From DASRQK01 sp040392005 (GTDB lineage Bacteria > Bacteroidota > Bacteroidia > Sphingobacteriales > Sphingobacteriaceae), in assembly GCA_040392005.1 (NCBI GenBank), contig JBEBWT010000015.1, forward strand, positions 1 through 51,440: a stretch of 51,440 nucleotides of DNA, given 5' to 3'. The notes beneath the pieces were generated by a model, which worked only from the letters and a program-made list of their open reading frames with translations, had not been told where the DNA came from and did no database searches. Positions 1 through 7,992 of the stretch are shown here, piece by piece. The position numbers were made by a program, and so were the translations under genes. Each line of letters opens with the position of its first letter. Position 1 is the first letter of the stretch.

Positions 1-560
1 ACAATGGTCAGTAAGGCCGAAAAACTAAAAACCGTGGGTGAGACGGTGCGGAGTGCTGCCTCTGCAAGAGGAGGCTGGCTTTTTATCAGGATGAATACTG
101 TGAGGCCGATCATCATCAGGCCCAGTATTTTGGCAAACAGATCCATAGCCTTTCCGGCTTCCTTATACAGAAAAATCCCGATGGCGATCACCGCACTGAG
201 CATCGCCCCAACGGTCACATTCCAGCCCAGCAATACATTCAATCCAAGTCCGGCACCGGCGATATTGCCTATATTGAATGCCAGACCGCCCAGAAAAACC
301 AGGGTTGCGATCACATACCCCAATCCGGGCAATAGCTTATTGGCAACCTCCTGTGCCGGACGGTCTGCCATGGTGATCACTCTCCAGATATTCAGTTGGG
401 CAATCAGATCGATCAGAATAGAAAGCAGAATAATGAAACCGAAACTGGCTCCAAACTGCGAGGTAAATAAGGCTGTCTGTGTCAGAAAACCGGGACCAAT
501 GGCCGACATGGCCATCAGAAAGGCGGCCCCCAGAAGGGCGTTCCAATTGTATTTACGCAT
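1..560 (-). CDS. YcsG/NRAMP-fold membrane transporter, partial (C-terminus beyond window)
   Basis: Reading back from an ATG at 558-560 gives an open frame that runs off the left edge, about 186 residues. It is strongly hydrophobic, with about five membrane segments. It begins with MRKYNWNALLGAAF and carries a GPGFLTQTA stretch (residues 22-30) that matches the TM1 region of the NRAMP family. The canonical DPGN metal-binding motif expected in TM1 is absent and the segment is several residues shorter, as in the YcsG-type branch. In Bacillus subtilis ycsG sits with ycsF and kipI/kipA, the homologues of the pxp genes seen here. The gene is the last visible one of the pxpB-pxpC-pxpA operon, 47 bp after pxpA. 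I infer uptake of an organic substrate or cofactor linked to 5-oxoproline use; the substrate is not known. Confidence 0.8.
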   Translation of the reverse strand, partial: MRKYNWNALLGAAFLMAMSAIGPGFLTQTALFTSQFGASFGFIILLSILIDLIAQLNIWRVITMADRPAQEVANKLLPGLGYVIATLVFLGGLAFNIGNIAGAGLGLNVLLGWNVTVGAMLSAVIAIGIFLYKEAGKAMDLFAKILGLMMIGLTVFILIKSQPPLAEAALRTVSPTVFSFSALLTI

Positions 561-607
561 GTTTACTCAGGCTACGGTTTATCAAATTGGTTTCATTGTC
601 ATATGAG

Positions 608-1342
608 CTAACTCACTGTTCCGCCGGCAGATCTGATCGTGATATTGCATTTTTTAAGTGCGGAATACAGTGTTTTCACAAACATCAGGGCCTCTTCACC
701 ATCTCCGTGGACACACAGACTGTCCACTTTTCGTTGTTTTGCCATTGAGGTGGCCTGCGCGATCATTTCTGCGGGATCCCTGATCATTGCATTTTCCTGA
801 CCCCTGGGCACCAGTCCTCCGTTGTCCAGATAGCGCCTGTCGGCAAATCCTTCCCGGACAAAATGCAGATCCTTCGCCGCGGCAGCCAGTTCGAGCTGGC
901 TGCCCGGCAATCCATATAAAAGCAACGAAGCATCAAAATCAGCGACGGCCCGTGCAATTGCATCTGCCAGTCCGCGATCCCGGGAAGCCAAATGATAAAG
1001 CGCCCCATGCGGTTTCACATGATGCATCCTGCTTTTCAATCCCCTGACAATGCCGCCAAGCGCACCGATCTGGTACAACATCAATTGATATACCTCCTCC
1101 GGAGTGATCGCCCGCTCTATCCTTCCGAAACCTTCTTTGTCAGCTAAACCAGGATGAGCGCCAATGGCAACCCCATGCCGGACAGCCAACTGGGCAGTGT
1201 GATACATTTGGTTTTCGTTTCCGGCATGATAACCGCAGGCAATATTGGCAGAAGAAATATAGGGCATCAGGGCAGCATCCAGCTCCATACCGGAGCTGCC
1301 TGGCAATTCGCCCATATCACAATTCAGATCGATAAAACTCAT
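608..1342 (-). CDS. pxpA: 5-oxoprolinase (ATP-hydrolysing) subunit PxpA, LamB/YcsF family
   Basis: 244 residues, normal length for the family. With PxpB and PxpC this protein makes the prokaryotic 5-oxoprolinase, which opens 5-oxo-L-proline to L-glutamate using ATP in the cytoplasm. The family hallmarks are visible: the N-terminal DLNCDMGE, ANIACGYHAGN near residue 35, GAHPG near 61, VKPHGALYH near 109 and the C-terminal VHGDGEEA. The ATG at 1342 lies 26 bp inside the 3' end of pxpC, so the two are probably translationally coupled. The gene order in the direction of transcription is pxpB, pxpC, pxpA, YcsG-like transporter. Assignment is firm. Confidence 0.95.
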   Translation of the reverse strand: MSFIDLNCDMGELPGSSGMELDAALMPYISSANIACGYHAGNENQMYHTAQLAVRHGVAIGAHPGLADKEGFGRIERAITPEEVYQLMLYQIGALGGIVRGLKSRMHHVKPHGALYHLASRDRGLADAIARAVADFDASLLLYGLPGSQLELAAAAKDLHFVREGFADRRYLDNGGLVPRGQENAMIRDPAEMIAQATSMAKQRKVDSLCVHGDGEEALMFVKTLYSALKKCNITIRSAGGTVS

Positions 1343-2318
1343 GAATCGCTATTTGTAGCTTATTCAGTTCCTTTTCCCGGTAAATATAGAGTTTTTCAGC
1401 TTCCATTGCACTTACTTCCTTGAAAGAAATGGTCTCCCCAGGACGCATTTGTGCACACAACGGCAGATCCACGGCGGCAACCTGTGCAATCCGGGGATAA
1501 CCACCCGTCGTCTGACAATCGCTCATCAGCAAAATCAAGCTTCCATCGTTGGTGACTTGCAGCGTGCCGGCCGTCACTGCGGTGGACACCAGTTCCCGCC
1601 GATGCACTCTTTCCATCACCGGACCTTCCAGCACCTGACCGATCCGATTCCCGATCTTGGAAATTGAGTAAGCGCCGTTCAGCATCCGTTTCCAGGACGC
1701 AGCAGTAAACCAGTCCTGTTCCCTGCCTTTTACGATCCGGACAGAAAAGTCATCTCCGGCAGGTAAAAACAATTGTCTGGCAACCGACCAATTGGGAAAT
1801 TTAATGGTATGACCCTCCAATTGTTTCCAGAAGTGGTTGCTCACTGCGGAAATAAAGGTGTGGGCTTGCAATATATCGCCCGTACGGAGCGCACGACCCT
1901 GAAATCCGCCAAATCCGGCTATCAGGCAGGTACTTCGGCTACCCATCACTTCCGGGACATCCCAACCTCCGGCAACGGCCAGATACGTCCGGCACCCCGC
2001 TCCATGATCCAGTATCCGGATAGATGTGCCGGAAGGTATAAACACAGGAGTGTTCATGGGTAATTCAAGTGTATCCGTGCGGACACTACCGGCCCCGGAG
2101 AATGCCAGCAACAAATCCGCCTGTGTTTCAAATATGATATTGGCCTGCGTAAATTCCAGTACTGCGTCATTCTGGGGATTGCCGAGGGCGATATTCGCTA
2201 TCCTGGCAGACAGTTCATCCATTGCACCTGAGGCAGGCACACCATCTGCCAGATGCTCCCAGCGTCCCCTATCCTGTATGGTGGTCAAAATACCAGCCTT
2301 TATAAACTTGATACCCAT
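1317..2318 (-). CDS. pxpC: 5-oxoprolinase subunit PxpC, biotin-dependent carboxyltransferase-like (KipA) family
   Basis: 333 residues with an ATG start. The protein has the allophanate-hydrolase subunit 2/KipA fold. Recognisable segments are GILTTIQDRGRWEHLADGVP at the N-terminus, the DELSARIANIALGNPQNDAVLE block near residues 35-55, and SDCQTTGGYPRIAQV near 267. It is the partner of PxpB in the ATP-dependent 5-oxoprolinase complex. It starts 16 bp after the stop of pxpB and overlaps pxpA by 26 bp. The name carboxyltransferase in databases reflects homology, not function; the neighbouring pxpA and pxpB make 5-oxoprolinase the better call. Confidence 0.94.
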   Translation of the reverse strand: MGIKFIKAGILTTIQDRGRWEHLADGVPASGAMDELSARIANIALGNPQNDAVLEFTQANIIFETQADLLLAFSGAGSVRTDTLELPMNTPVFIPSGTSIRILDHGAGCRTYLAVAGGWDVPEVMGSRSTCLIAGFGGFQGRALRTGDILQAHTFISAVSNHFWKQLEGHTIKFPNWSVARQLFLPAGDDFSVRIVKGREQDWFTAASWKRMLNGAYSISKIGNRIGQVLEGPVMERVHRRELVSTAVTAGTLQVTNDGSLILLMSDCQTTGGYPRIAQVAAVDLPLCAQMRPGETISFKEVSAMEAEKLYIYREKELNKLQIAIHEFYRSEL

Positions 2319-2334
2319 CTCCTTGAAAGCAAAA

Positions 2335-3150
2335 TCAATCCATTTGAACCGGTGGTTCTGTGTTTAGTGGTAATTCCATATTCAGCGGCGGTTTTGTGTC
2401 TATAAATCGGACCCTATCCCCTATTTTCAACAATACGGGAGGCATCCGCTCCGGATCAAAAAGTTTCAGCGAAATCCGGCCTATAATCTGCCAGCCCCCG
2501 GGCGTGTCCAGCGAATAAATGCCGGTTTGTGCCCCGGCAATACCGACCGAACCCGCCGGAACGGTCTGTTGCGGGATCTGTTTGCGAGGACAGGCCAACC
2601 CATCCGGCAAACCGGAAAGATAGGTAAATCCCGGCATAAATCCGATCATGCTCACCTCATAAACCTGCCCACTGTGTATCCGGATGACTTCCTGCGGGCT
2701 AAGTCCGCAGACGGAAGCCACATCTCCGAGATCCGGCCCATATTCACCGCCATAAAAAACAGGAATGCGGACAGTCCGGGATTCGGTTGATCCGGCATCC
2801 TCCGGAACTGTGCCCGGGCCGGTAACTGTTGCCTTGCCCGGATCAGCGGCTAATGTCCCGGTTTGAAGTGACTCCAGATACCGGATTACACGTTCCTGTG
2901 GAGTTCTTCCTTTCATTTCCAGGCTATCCAGCACCATCACAGGATCATAAAAGACCGTCAGGCTGGTATAGGCAGGTACAGATGACAGCAAGCCCGGAAA
3001 AGGATTTATATTCAGGAGATGGTAAAAACCGGTGATTCTCCGAGAAGTTTCCGGATGGATGGTTGTGCCGAAATCCAGGGTCAGGGCACGTTCACTCAGG
3101 ACATAGCAGGTGAAATCCCGGGCAGAAAACAATTTGGCCGACGAATTCAT
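2335..3150 (-). CDS. pxpB: 5-oxoprolinase subunit PxpB, allophanate hydrolase subunit 1/KipI family
   Basis: 271 residues. The KipI-type fold shows in SERALTLDFG near the N-terminus, in PGLLSSVPAYTSLTVFYDP (residues 54-72), and in the signature IGFMPGFTYLSGLP with PRKQIPQQTVPAGSVGIAG in the C-terminal half. A stretch near residues 105-125 (PGKATVTGPGTVPEDAG) is a low-complexity insertion between the two halves and is longer than usual. The gene forms the ATP-using 5-oxoprolinase with pxpC and pxpA downstream. Its ATG overlaps the stop codon of the upstream cupin gene by four bases (ATGA), which implies coupled translation. Confidence 0.94.
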   Translation of the reverse strand: MNSSAKLFSARDFTCYVLSERALTLDFGTTIHPETSRRITGFYHLLNINPFPGLLSSVPAYTSLTVFYDPVMVLDSLEMKGRTPQERVIRYLESLQTGTLAADPGKATVTGPGTVPEDAGSTESRTVRIPVFYGGEYGPDLGDVASVCGLSPQEVIRIHSGQVYEVSMIGFMPGFTYLSGLPDGLACPRKQIPQQTVPAGSVGIAGAQTGIYSLDTPGGWQIIGRISLKLFDPERMPPVLLKIGDRVRFIDTKPPLNMELPLNTEPPVQMD

Positions 3151-3581
3151 AGTCCATCAAAAAAATAATCCGGAGTATAGGTATAATTGTCCATTGGGGC
3201 GTGATCTATTCCATAATCCGCAAAGACCAGCATTTCGCTGTCCGGGGACAGGGCCCGGAAGGCCGTACCATAACCCGCAGGCACATGCAGCAGTTCCTGC
3301 TGATCGGCGGCAAGGGTCCTGCGCTCCACCGGAAGGTCTCTGGCAGGTTGATCCCAATCATTAATTTTTACGATAGCGACCGAAAAGCTGCCTGAAAGTA
3401 CATAGAACCACCGTTGCTCGATACGGTGTGCCCTCCAGCCCCGGACCAGTTCGGTGTCTGCATTCCGGATCAGGTAAAAACGCCTCACCTGCTCCATATC
3501 AAAATCATTCACGAAACGGATCTGACCGCGGTGGTCCTTGGCCTTACCTCCCTGAATGAATGATATATCCGGTTTTTTCAT
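3147..3581 (-). CDS. WxcM/FdtA-like cupin (sugar 3,4-ketoisomerase or epimerase-like)
   Basis: 144 residues if read from the ATG at 3581. An alternative in-frame ATG at 3617 adds 12 residues that look unlike the family. The segments RGQIRFVNDFDMEQVRRFYLI, VRGWRAHRIEQRWFYVLSGSF and LHVPAGYGTAFRALSPDSEMLVF are typical of WxcM-like RmlC cupins, which include dTDP-4-oxo-6-deoxyglucose 3,4-isomerases of surface-sugar pathways. The His of WRAHRIEQ occupies the usual catalytic/binding position. No other nucleotide-sugar gene is nearby. It overlaps pxpB by four bases, so it is part of the 5-oxoprolinase operon, where its role is unclear. Fold assignment is good; the substrate is unknown. Confidence 0.75.
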   Translation of the reverse strand: MKKPDISFIQGGKAKDHRGQIRFVNDFDMEQVRRFYLIRNADTELVRGWRAHRIEQRWFYVLSGSFSVAIVKINDWDQPARDLPVERRTLAADQQELLHVPAGYGTAFRALSPDSEMLVFADYGIDHAPMDNYTYTPDYFFDGL

Positions 3582-3629
3582 GCTGTTTCCATTTATCTTT
3601 TTGCGATCAGGTGCCATCTTCCATCAACA

Positions 3630-4367
3630 TTATCTCCAATCCACATGCTGACGCGATTTTCCAAAATAAAACTGGGCACCTACGGAAGGATACAGGAAAA
3701 CGGTTGGTTTAAATAATCTTCCGATCAATGAGGACCTTGCTGCGGATGCGGCATCCACATTGGGAGCGATTGGTTTATCCTGAAAAGAATTGAACTGCGC
3801 AGTCAGGTCAAAAGTGAAAGCAAGGGAAGAAAAGGGCCTGTATTGCAGGGTCGAACCAAGCAAACCGGTAATAATCCGGTCCCGTCCCCCAGAAGAGTTG
3901 TAATAGATTCCAAAAGAATAAGCTCCTCCCGCATGTGCCAGCACATTCCATTCTCTGGGACGGGAAATGCGGCCCTCCGGAAAAAAGCTGGAGAAACTAT
4001 AAACTCCCTCTATTGCATAGGTGTGTATCCTCAGCTTTTCACTTGATTTGGCAAAATGGTGATGAATATATGACGAACGCACCCCAACTGTACGGGAAAA
4101 CATATACCTCAGGCCGACCGAGAAACTGGGAAAGCTCAGGTTATAGATCGTACTGGTGTCACCCATGTCCGAAACATATTTTCCATTACTAAATGGGGTG
4201 CCAGCACCGACCTGCGCTTCCACAGACCACCTGTTGGCAGGAAAACGATCGCTCAGGCTTCGGCTCTGCCCATAAGCCACTGGAGATAGCAATATTAGCA
4301 CTACGCCAATTAAAAGAGCTGGAGATTTAACCGGAACCGCAAAAATATTCAATCGAAAAGTATCCAT
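3630..4367 (-). CDS. Outer-membrane beta-barrel protein, porin-like small barrel
   Basis: 245 residues from the ATG at 4367; the longer reading from 4394 would need a TTG. A signal peptide ends at about residue 30 (LLSPVAYGQ). The mature part alternates polar and aromatic residues as in eight-stranded OmpA/OmpW-like barrels: RWSVEAQVGAG, FSVGLRYMFSRTVGVRSSY, YAIEGVYSFSSF, WNVLAHAGGAYSFGIYY, and the terminal strand VGAQFYFGK. No OmpA peptidoglycan-binding domain follows. Ligand and function cannot be told. It lies 48 bp before the cupin gene on the same strand and may be the first gene of the pxp transcript. Confidence 0.7.
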   Translation of the reverse strand: MDTFRLNIFAVPVKSPALLIGVVLILLSPVAYGQSRSLSDRFPANRWSVEAQVGAGTPFSNGKYVSDMGDTSTIYNLSFPSFSVGLRYMFSRTVGVRSSYIHHHFAKSSEKLRIHTYAIEGVYSFSSFFPEGRISRPREWNVLAHAGGAYSFGIYYNSSGGRDRIITGLLGSTLQYRPFSSLAFTFDLTAQFNSFQDKPIAPNVDAASAARSSLIGRLFKPTVFLYPSVGAQFYFGKSRQHVDWR

Positions 4368-4424
4368 AATGAAATGCTCAAAAACCAAAGTCAAGCAATT
4401 TCCGAACCATAAATAGTGCTTTCA

Positions 4425-4432
4425 CAAAACTA
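4425..4432 (-). promoter_or_regulatory. Candidate -7 element for the beta-barrel gene and pxp operon
   Basis: On the minus strand this reads TAGTTTTG, a full match to the Bacteroidota -7 consensus TAnnTTTG. A matching TTTG at the -33 position is not seen, so it is only a candidate. The first downstream ATG is at 4367. Confidence 0.35.
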
Positions 4433-4439
4433 AGCTTTT

Positions 4440-4471
4440 TTTGGATATGGCTTATAGTTTTAATAACTTTG
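4440..4471 (+). promoter_or_regulatory. Promoter of pruA (Bacteroidota type)
   Basis: TTTG at 4440-4443 and TAACTTTG at 4464-4471 are separated by 20 bp, matching the Bacteroidota consensus TTTG-N19-21-TAnnTTTG. The pruA ATG lies 36 bp beyond the -7 element. Confidence 0.6.
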
Positions 4472-4507
4472 CATATAGAATATTTACCCACAAAACTTAT
4501 ATAAATA

Positions 4508-6136
4508 ATGTCGAAAGGTTTTTTTAATGTCCCAGATCCGGTGAATGAACCGGTCTATGGATATGCGCCGGGGAGTCCGGAAAGACAATTGCTGCAGGAT
4601 GCGATCAAGGCCGCCCGTAGCCAGGAAATCGATGTACCCATGTATATTGGCGGACAGGAAGTGCGCACTGACAAAAAGGTGGCCATGCGCCCACCTCATG
4701 ACCATCAGCATATACTTGGATATTACCATCAGGGTGCTAAAAAACATATCAAGGAAGCCATCGATGCGGCCCTGGCGGCCAAAGCCGGATGGGAAGCCCT
4801 TTCCTGGGAACAGCGTGCTTCCATTTTCCTGAAAGCAGCAGACCTGATCGCCGGTCCATGGCGCTATAAGCTGAATGCGGCCACCATGCTGGGACAATCA
4901 AAAAACGCTTATCAGGCAGAGATTGATTCAGCTTGTGAAATTATTGACTTCCTGAGATTCAACGTGCAGTATATGAGCGAAATATACAGTCAACAGCCTC
5001 CGGTTTCACCCCGTGGTGTCTGGAACCGGGTGGAACAGCGTCCGCTGGAAGGATTTGTATTCGCCCTCACTCCGTTCAATTTTACGGCAATTGCAGGGAA
5101 TCTCCCCACCTCGGTGGCCATGATGGGAAATGTGGTGGTCTGGAAACCTTCCAATACCCAGATCTACTCCGCGAATGTGCTGATGCAGATCTTCCGGGAA
5201 GCGGGATTGCCCGATGGCGTGATCAATCTGGTTTATGTTTCAGGCCCGGATGCGGGTGATGTCATTTTCAAACACCCTGAGTTTGCAGGAATCCACTTTA
5301 CCGGTTCCACAGGCGTATTCCAGGATATCTGGAAAACAATCGGGGAAAACATCCATCGTTATAAATCTTATCCACGCATTGTGGGTGAAACCGGTGGAAA
5401 AGACTTTATTCTGGTCCATCCGTCTGCCGATGTGGATGTAGCTGCTACGGCATTGACCCGGGGAGCTTTTGAATACCAGGGCCAGAAATGTTCGGCCGCA
5501 TCCAGGGCTTATGTTCCGAAATCTTTATGGACAAAAATTAAAAAGCGTGTACAGGCCGACCTTGCCTCCTTCAAAATGGGCGGCACCGAGGATTTTGGCA
5601 ATTTTATCAATGCCGTCATCGATGAGAAATCTTTTGATAAACTGGCGGGCTATATTGACCGGGCAAAAAAATCAAAGGATGCCGAGATCATTGCCGGTGG
5701 GTCCTATGACAAGAGCGTGGGTTATTTCATCGAACCGACGGTGATTGTCGCCGGAAAACCGGATTATGTGACAATGGTTGAGGAATTGTTCGGCCCTGTG
5801 CTAACGGTCTATGTTTATGAGGATAAAAAATGGGAGCAAACGCTGGAATTAGTGGATCAGACCAGTATCTATGCGCTCACCGGGGCGGTCATCGCCCAGG
5901 ATCGCTATGCCATTGCACAGGCGTCAAAGGCGCTGCGCAATGCGGCCGGCAACTTCTATATCAATGATAAGTGTACCGGAGCCGTGGTCGGGCAACAACC
6001 GTTTGGGGGTGCAAGGGGTTCGGGTACCAATGACAAGGCGGGATCGATGATCAATCTGCTCCGCTGGGTATCCCCGAGGACGATCAAAGAGACCTTTGAT
6101 CCGCCAAAGGATTACCGCTATCCATTTTTGGGTTAA
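4508..6136 (+). CDS. pruA: L-glutamate gamma-semialdehyde dehydrogenase (1-pyrroline-5-carboxylate dehydrogenase)
   Basis: 542 residues, the length of the stand-alone PruA/ALDH4 type. It oxidises glutamate-5-semialdehyde to glutamate with NAD in proline catabolism. The aldehyde dehydrogenase fold is clear throughout: FVFALTPFNFTAIAGNLP near residue 181, VVWKPSNTQIYSA near 210, HFTGSTGVFQ near 264, the glutamate motif GETGGKDF near 295 and the catalytic cysteine C328 in GQKCSAASR. EELFGPVLTVYVY and the C-terminal GGARGSGTNDKAG are also typical. The gene stands alone between a promoter at 4440-4471 and the convergent carbonic anhydrase gene; no proline dehydrogenase is in the window. Confidence 0.96.
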   Translation: MSKGFFNVPDPVNEPVYGYAPGSPERQLLQDAIKAARSQEIDVPMYIGGQEVRTDKKVAMRPPHDHQHILGYYHQGAKKHIKEAIDAALAAKAGWEALSWEQRASIFLKAADLIAGPWRYKLNAATMLGQSKNAYQAEIDSACEIIDFLRFNVQYMSEIYSQQPPVSPRGVWNRVEQRPLEGFVFALTPFNFTAIAGNLPTSVAMMGNVVVWKPSNTQIYSANVLMQIFREAGLPDGVINLVYVSGPDAGDVIFKHPEFAGIHFTGSTGVFQDIWKTIGENIHRYKSYPRIVGETGGKDFILVHPSADVDVAATALTRGAFEYQGQKCSAASRAYVPKSLWTKIKKRVQADLASFKMGGTEDFGNFINAVIDEKSFDKLAGYIDRAKKSKDAEIIAGGSYDKSVGYFIEPTVIVAGKPDYVTMVEELFGPVLTVYVYEDKKWEQTLELVDQTSIYALTGAVIAQDRYAIAQASKALRNAAGNFYINDKCTGAVVGQQPFGGARGSGTNDKAGSMINLLRWVSPRTIKETFDPPKDYRYPFLG

Positions 6137-6184
6137 TGCCTGCGGAAAGCCCAAAAGAAAGCCTCCGATCAGGGAAAGCGTATG

Positions 6185-6228
6185 TTTTTTTAGGGCACTT
6201 AGCAGCTCCGCTGTGTGGCCCGAAAAAA
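6185..6228. other. Hairpin between convergent genes pruA and carbonic anhydrase
   Basis: T7-A-GGGC at 6185-6196 pairs with GCCC-G-A6 at 6218-6228, with a further AGC/GCT pair inside. The T and A runs form part of the stem rather than following it, so it is not a textbook terminator, but its place between two convergent gene ends fits a shared transcription end. Confidence 0.35.
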
Positions 6229-6245
6229 CCATACCCTTTCCCTCT

Positions 6246-6920
6246 TTATTTACGGAAAGAAAAGACTTTGCCCAGGTCCTCCGGACCGGTAAAGGTAATG
6301 CCCAGATCGATCAGCTCTCCCGTACCCGTCTCGATCACCAGTCCGTGAATGGCCAGATCATCCCTTTCCCTCCAGGCATTCTGGACAATACTGGTGGTGC
6401 AAAGATTAAATACCTGCTCGGCCACATTCAGCTCGACCAATCGATTGGTCCGCGCCTCCTTGCCCTTGATGGCATCAATTTCGTCCTGATGCAAGCGGTA
6501 AACATCCTTGATATGGCAAAGCCAGTTGTCAATGATCCCAAATTGCTTTCTGCTCAGGACAGCATCCACTCCCCCGCAACCATAGTGCCCGGCCACGATC
6601 ACATGCTTCACTTTCAATACATTCACCGCATAATCGAGCACACTCAGCATATTCATATCCGAGTGAACGCACATATTGGCAATATTCCGGTGCACAAATA
6701 CTTCCCCGGGCAGGGTATTGGTGATCATATTCGCAGGCACCCGGCTATCTGAACAACCGATCCAGAACAGTTCGGGATTCTGGCCTTTCGCAAGCTGTTT
6801 CAGTTTTCCGGTGGTGTCTTCTGCTACTTGTCTTATCCATTCCTTATTTCCAGTCATGATCTGGTAAAACCCCTCCCGCAATACTGGATTGATCAATTTT
6901 TCTTTTGTTTCCTTCGACAT
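6246..6920 (-). CDS. Beta-class carbonic anhydrase
   Basis: 224 residues, the size of the Can-type enzyme. It interconverts CO2 and bicarbonate in the cytoplasm. The zinc ligands and catalytic dyad are in place: C56, D58 and R60 in GCSDSR, then H112 and C115 in AGHYGCGG. HRNIANM (77-83) and LVIETGTGELIDLG near the C-terminus are typical. The gene starts only 10 bp after the receiver-Crp regulator gene on the same strand, so it is the last member of the ettA-kinase-regulator-carbonic anhydrase run. It could supply bicarbonate for carboxylation or respond to the gas-sensing two-component pair. Confidence 0.95.
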   Translation of the reverse strand: MSKETKEKLINPVLREGFYQIMTGNKEWIRQVAEDTTGKLKQLAKGQNPELFWIGCSDSRVPANMITNTLPGEVFVHRNIANMCVHSDMNMLSVLDYAVNVLKVKHVIVAGHYGCGGVDAVLSRKQFGIIDNWLCHIKDVYRLHQDEIDAIKGKEARTNRLVELNVAEQVFNLCTTSIVQNAWRERDDLAIHGLVIETGTGELIDLGITFTGPEDLGKVFSFRK

Positions 6921-6930
6921 ATGCTTGAAT

Positions 6931-7992
6931 TTACTGCTTGATATTCCTCAATTTTACCAGGGATAGGATCCGGATTGCATTCCCCTCCTTTACGATCAGC
7001 TTTTCGTCCTTGAAATCACTGAGCATGCGGCTGATCGTCTCATTAGCCGTACCCGCGAGCGCAGCAAGATCATCCCGGGAAATCCGGATCAGGCATTCGT
7101 CAGCCTCCAGTCCGCTTAGCGTTTTCTCGGCCACCTGGATCAATGCATTGGCCACCCGTTTGCGCACGGTATCATAGGCAAAACCAAGCAACTGCTCCTC
7201 TTTTTCCCGGACATTCCCCGACAGCAACTTGATAAATTGGCTGGCAATCGCCGGCTGCCGGTACAGCAATTCAAAGAAATCGTCCTTGCTGATCAGCGCT
7301 ACTTCCGAGTCTTCGAGGGTCTCGGTATTGTCGGAATAACTTTCCTGCAGCAAGAGCGATTCATATCCGAAAAAACTTTGCTCGGTAAAAATGCCGGTGG
7401 ACAATTCCCGGCCATCCAGATAGTATAAAAAACTGCGAATTTTTCCCTTTTTAATGTAATAGAGATAAAGCGGATTGTCGCTTTCCTGATAAACGAATTG
7501 TTTTTTCCGGTACGCTTTGACCCGGGCCCCTTCCACCAGTGCTTCCAGCAAGGCTTCCTGTTCCTCATCCCCGATCGGACGGGCAGGCTTGAAGCGGTCG
7601 CCTGTCAATTGCTTGTGCTTCTTGAGACGCGATTCAATGGCATTCAGCAATTCCATATCATCAAAGGGCTTGGTCAGATAGTCATCGGCCCCCATTTCCA
7701 TTGCCTTGCGCAAATCCGCACGTTCAGCTTTGGCCGTCAGAAACACGAAAGGGATATTCGCAGTCTCCTCATGTTTTCCCAGCATATACAAGACTCCATA
7801 ACCATCCAGTTCGGGCATCATAATATCACACAGAATCAGATCGGGGTGATGTTTCAATGCCAGATCTACACCTGTCTTACCTTCCGCTGCCGTAATGACC
7901 CGGTAACCGGTCAGCTCCAGGATCTCAGCAGTCCCTTCACGGATATCGTCATTGTCTTCAATAATCAGTACAGTGGTATTCTGTGTCTTCAT
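6931..7992 (-). CDS. Response regulator: receiver domain fused to Crp/Fnr-type regulator
   Basis: 353 residues. Residues 1-125 form a receiver domain with acidic pair E12/D13, phospho-acceptor D56 (LILCDIMMPELDG), T86 and K108 (DYLTKPF). Residues about 145-265 form a cyclic-nucleotide-binding-type beta-roll (YYIKKGKIRSFLYYLDGRE...), and the C-terminus is a Crp-type winged helix with recognition helix ETISRMLSDF (residues about 310-325). No Fnr-type cysteine cluster is present, so no iron-sulfur sensing is expected. The layout resembles FixJ and FixK outputs merged in one protein. It overlaps the kinase gene by four bases and must be its partner. Confidence 0.92.
   Translation of the reverse strand: MKTQNTTVLIIEDNDDIREGTAEILELTGYRVITAAEGKTGVDLALKHHPDLILCDIMMPELDGYGVLYMLGKHEETANIPFVFLTAKAERADLRKAMEMGADDYLTKPFDDMELLNAIESRLKKHKQLTGDRFKPARPIGDEEQEALLEALVEGARVKAYRKKQFVYQESDNPLYLYYIKKGKIRSFLYYLDGRELSTGIFTEQSFFGYESLLLQESYSDNTETLEDSEVALISKDDFFELLYRQPAIASQFIKLLSGNVREKEEQLLGFAYDTVRKRVANALIQVAEKTLSGLEADECLIRISRDDLAALAGTANETISRMLSDFKDEKLIVKEGNAIRILSLVKLRNIKQ

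Noticed and set aside
4..606. 200-residue plus-strand open frame
   Set aside because: It is antisense to the YcsG/NRAMP-like gene, whose minus-strand translation has clear family motifs; the plus-strand product resembles no protein.
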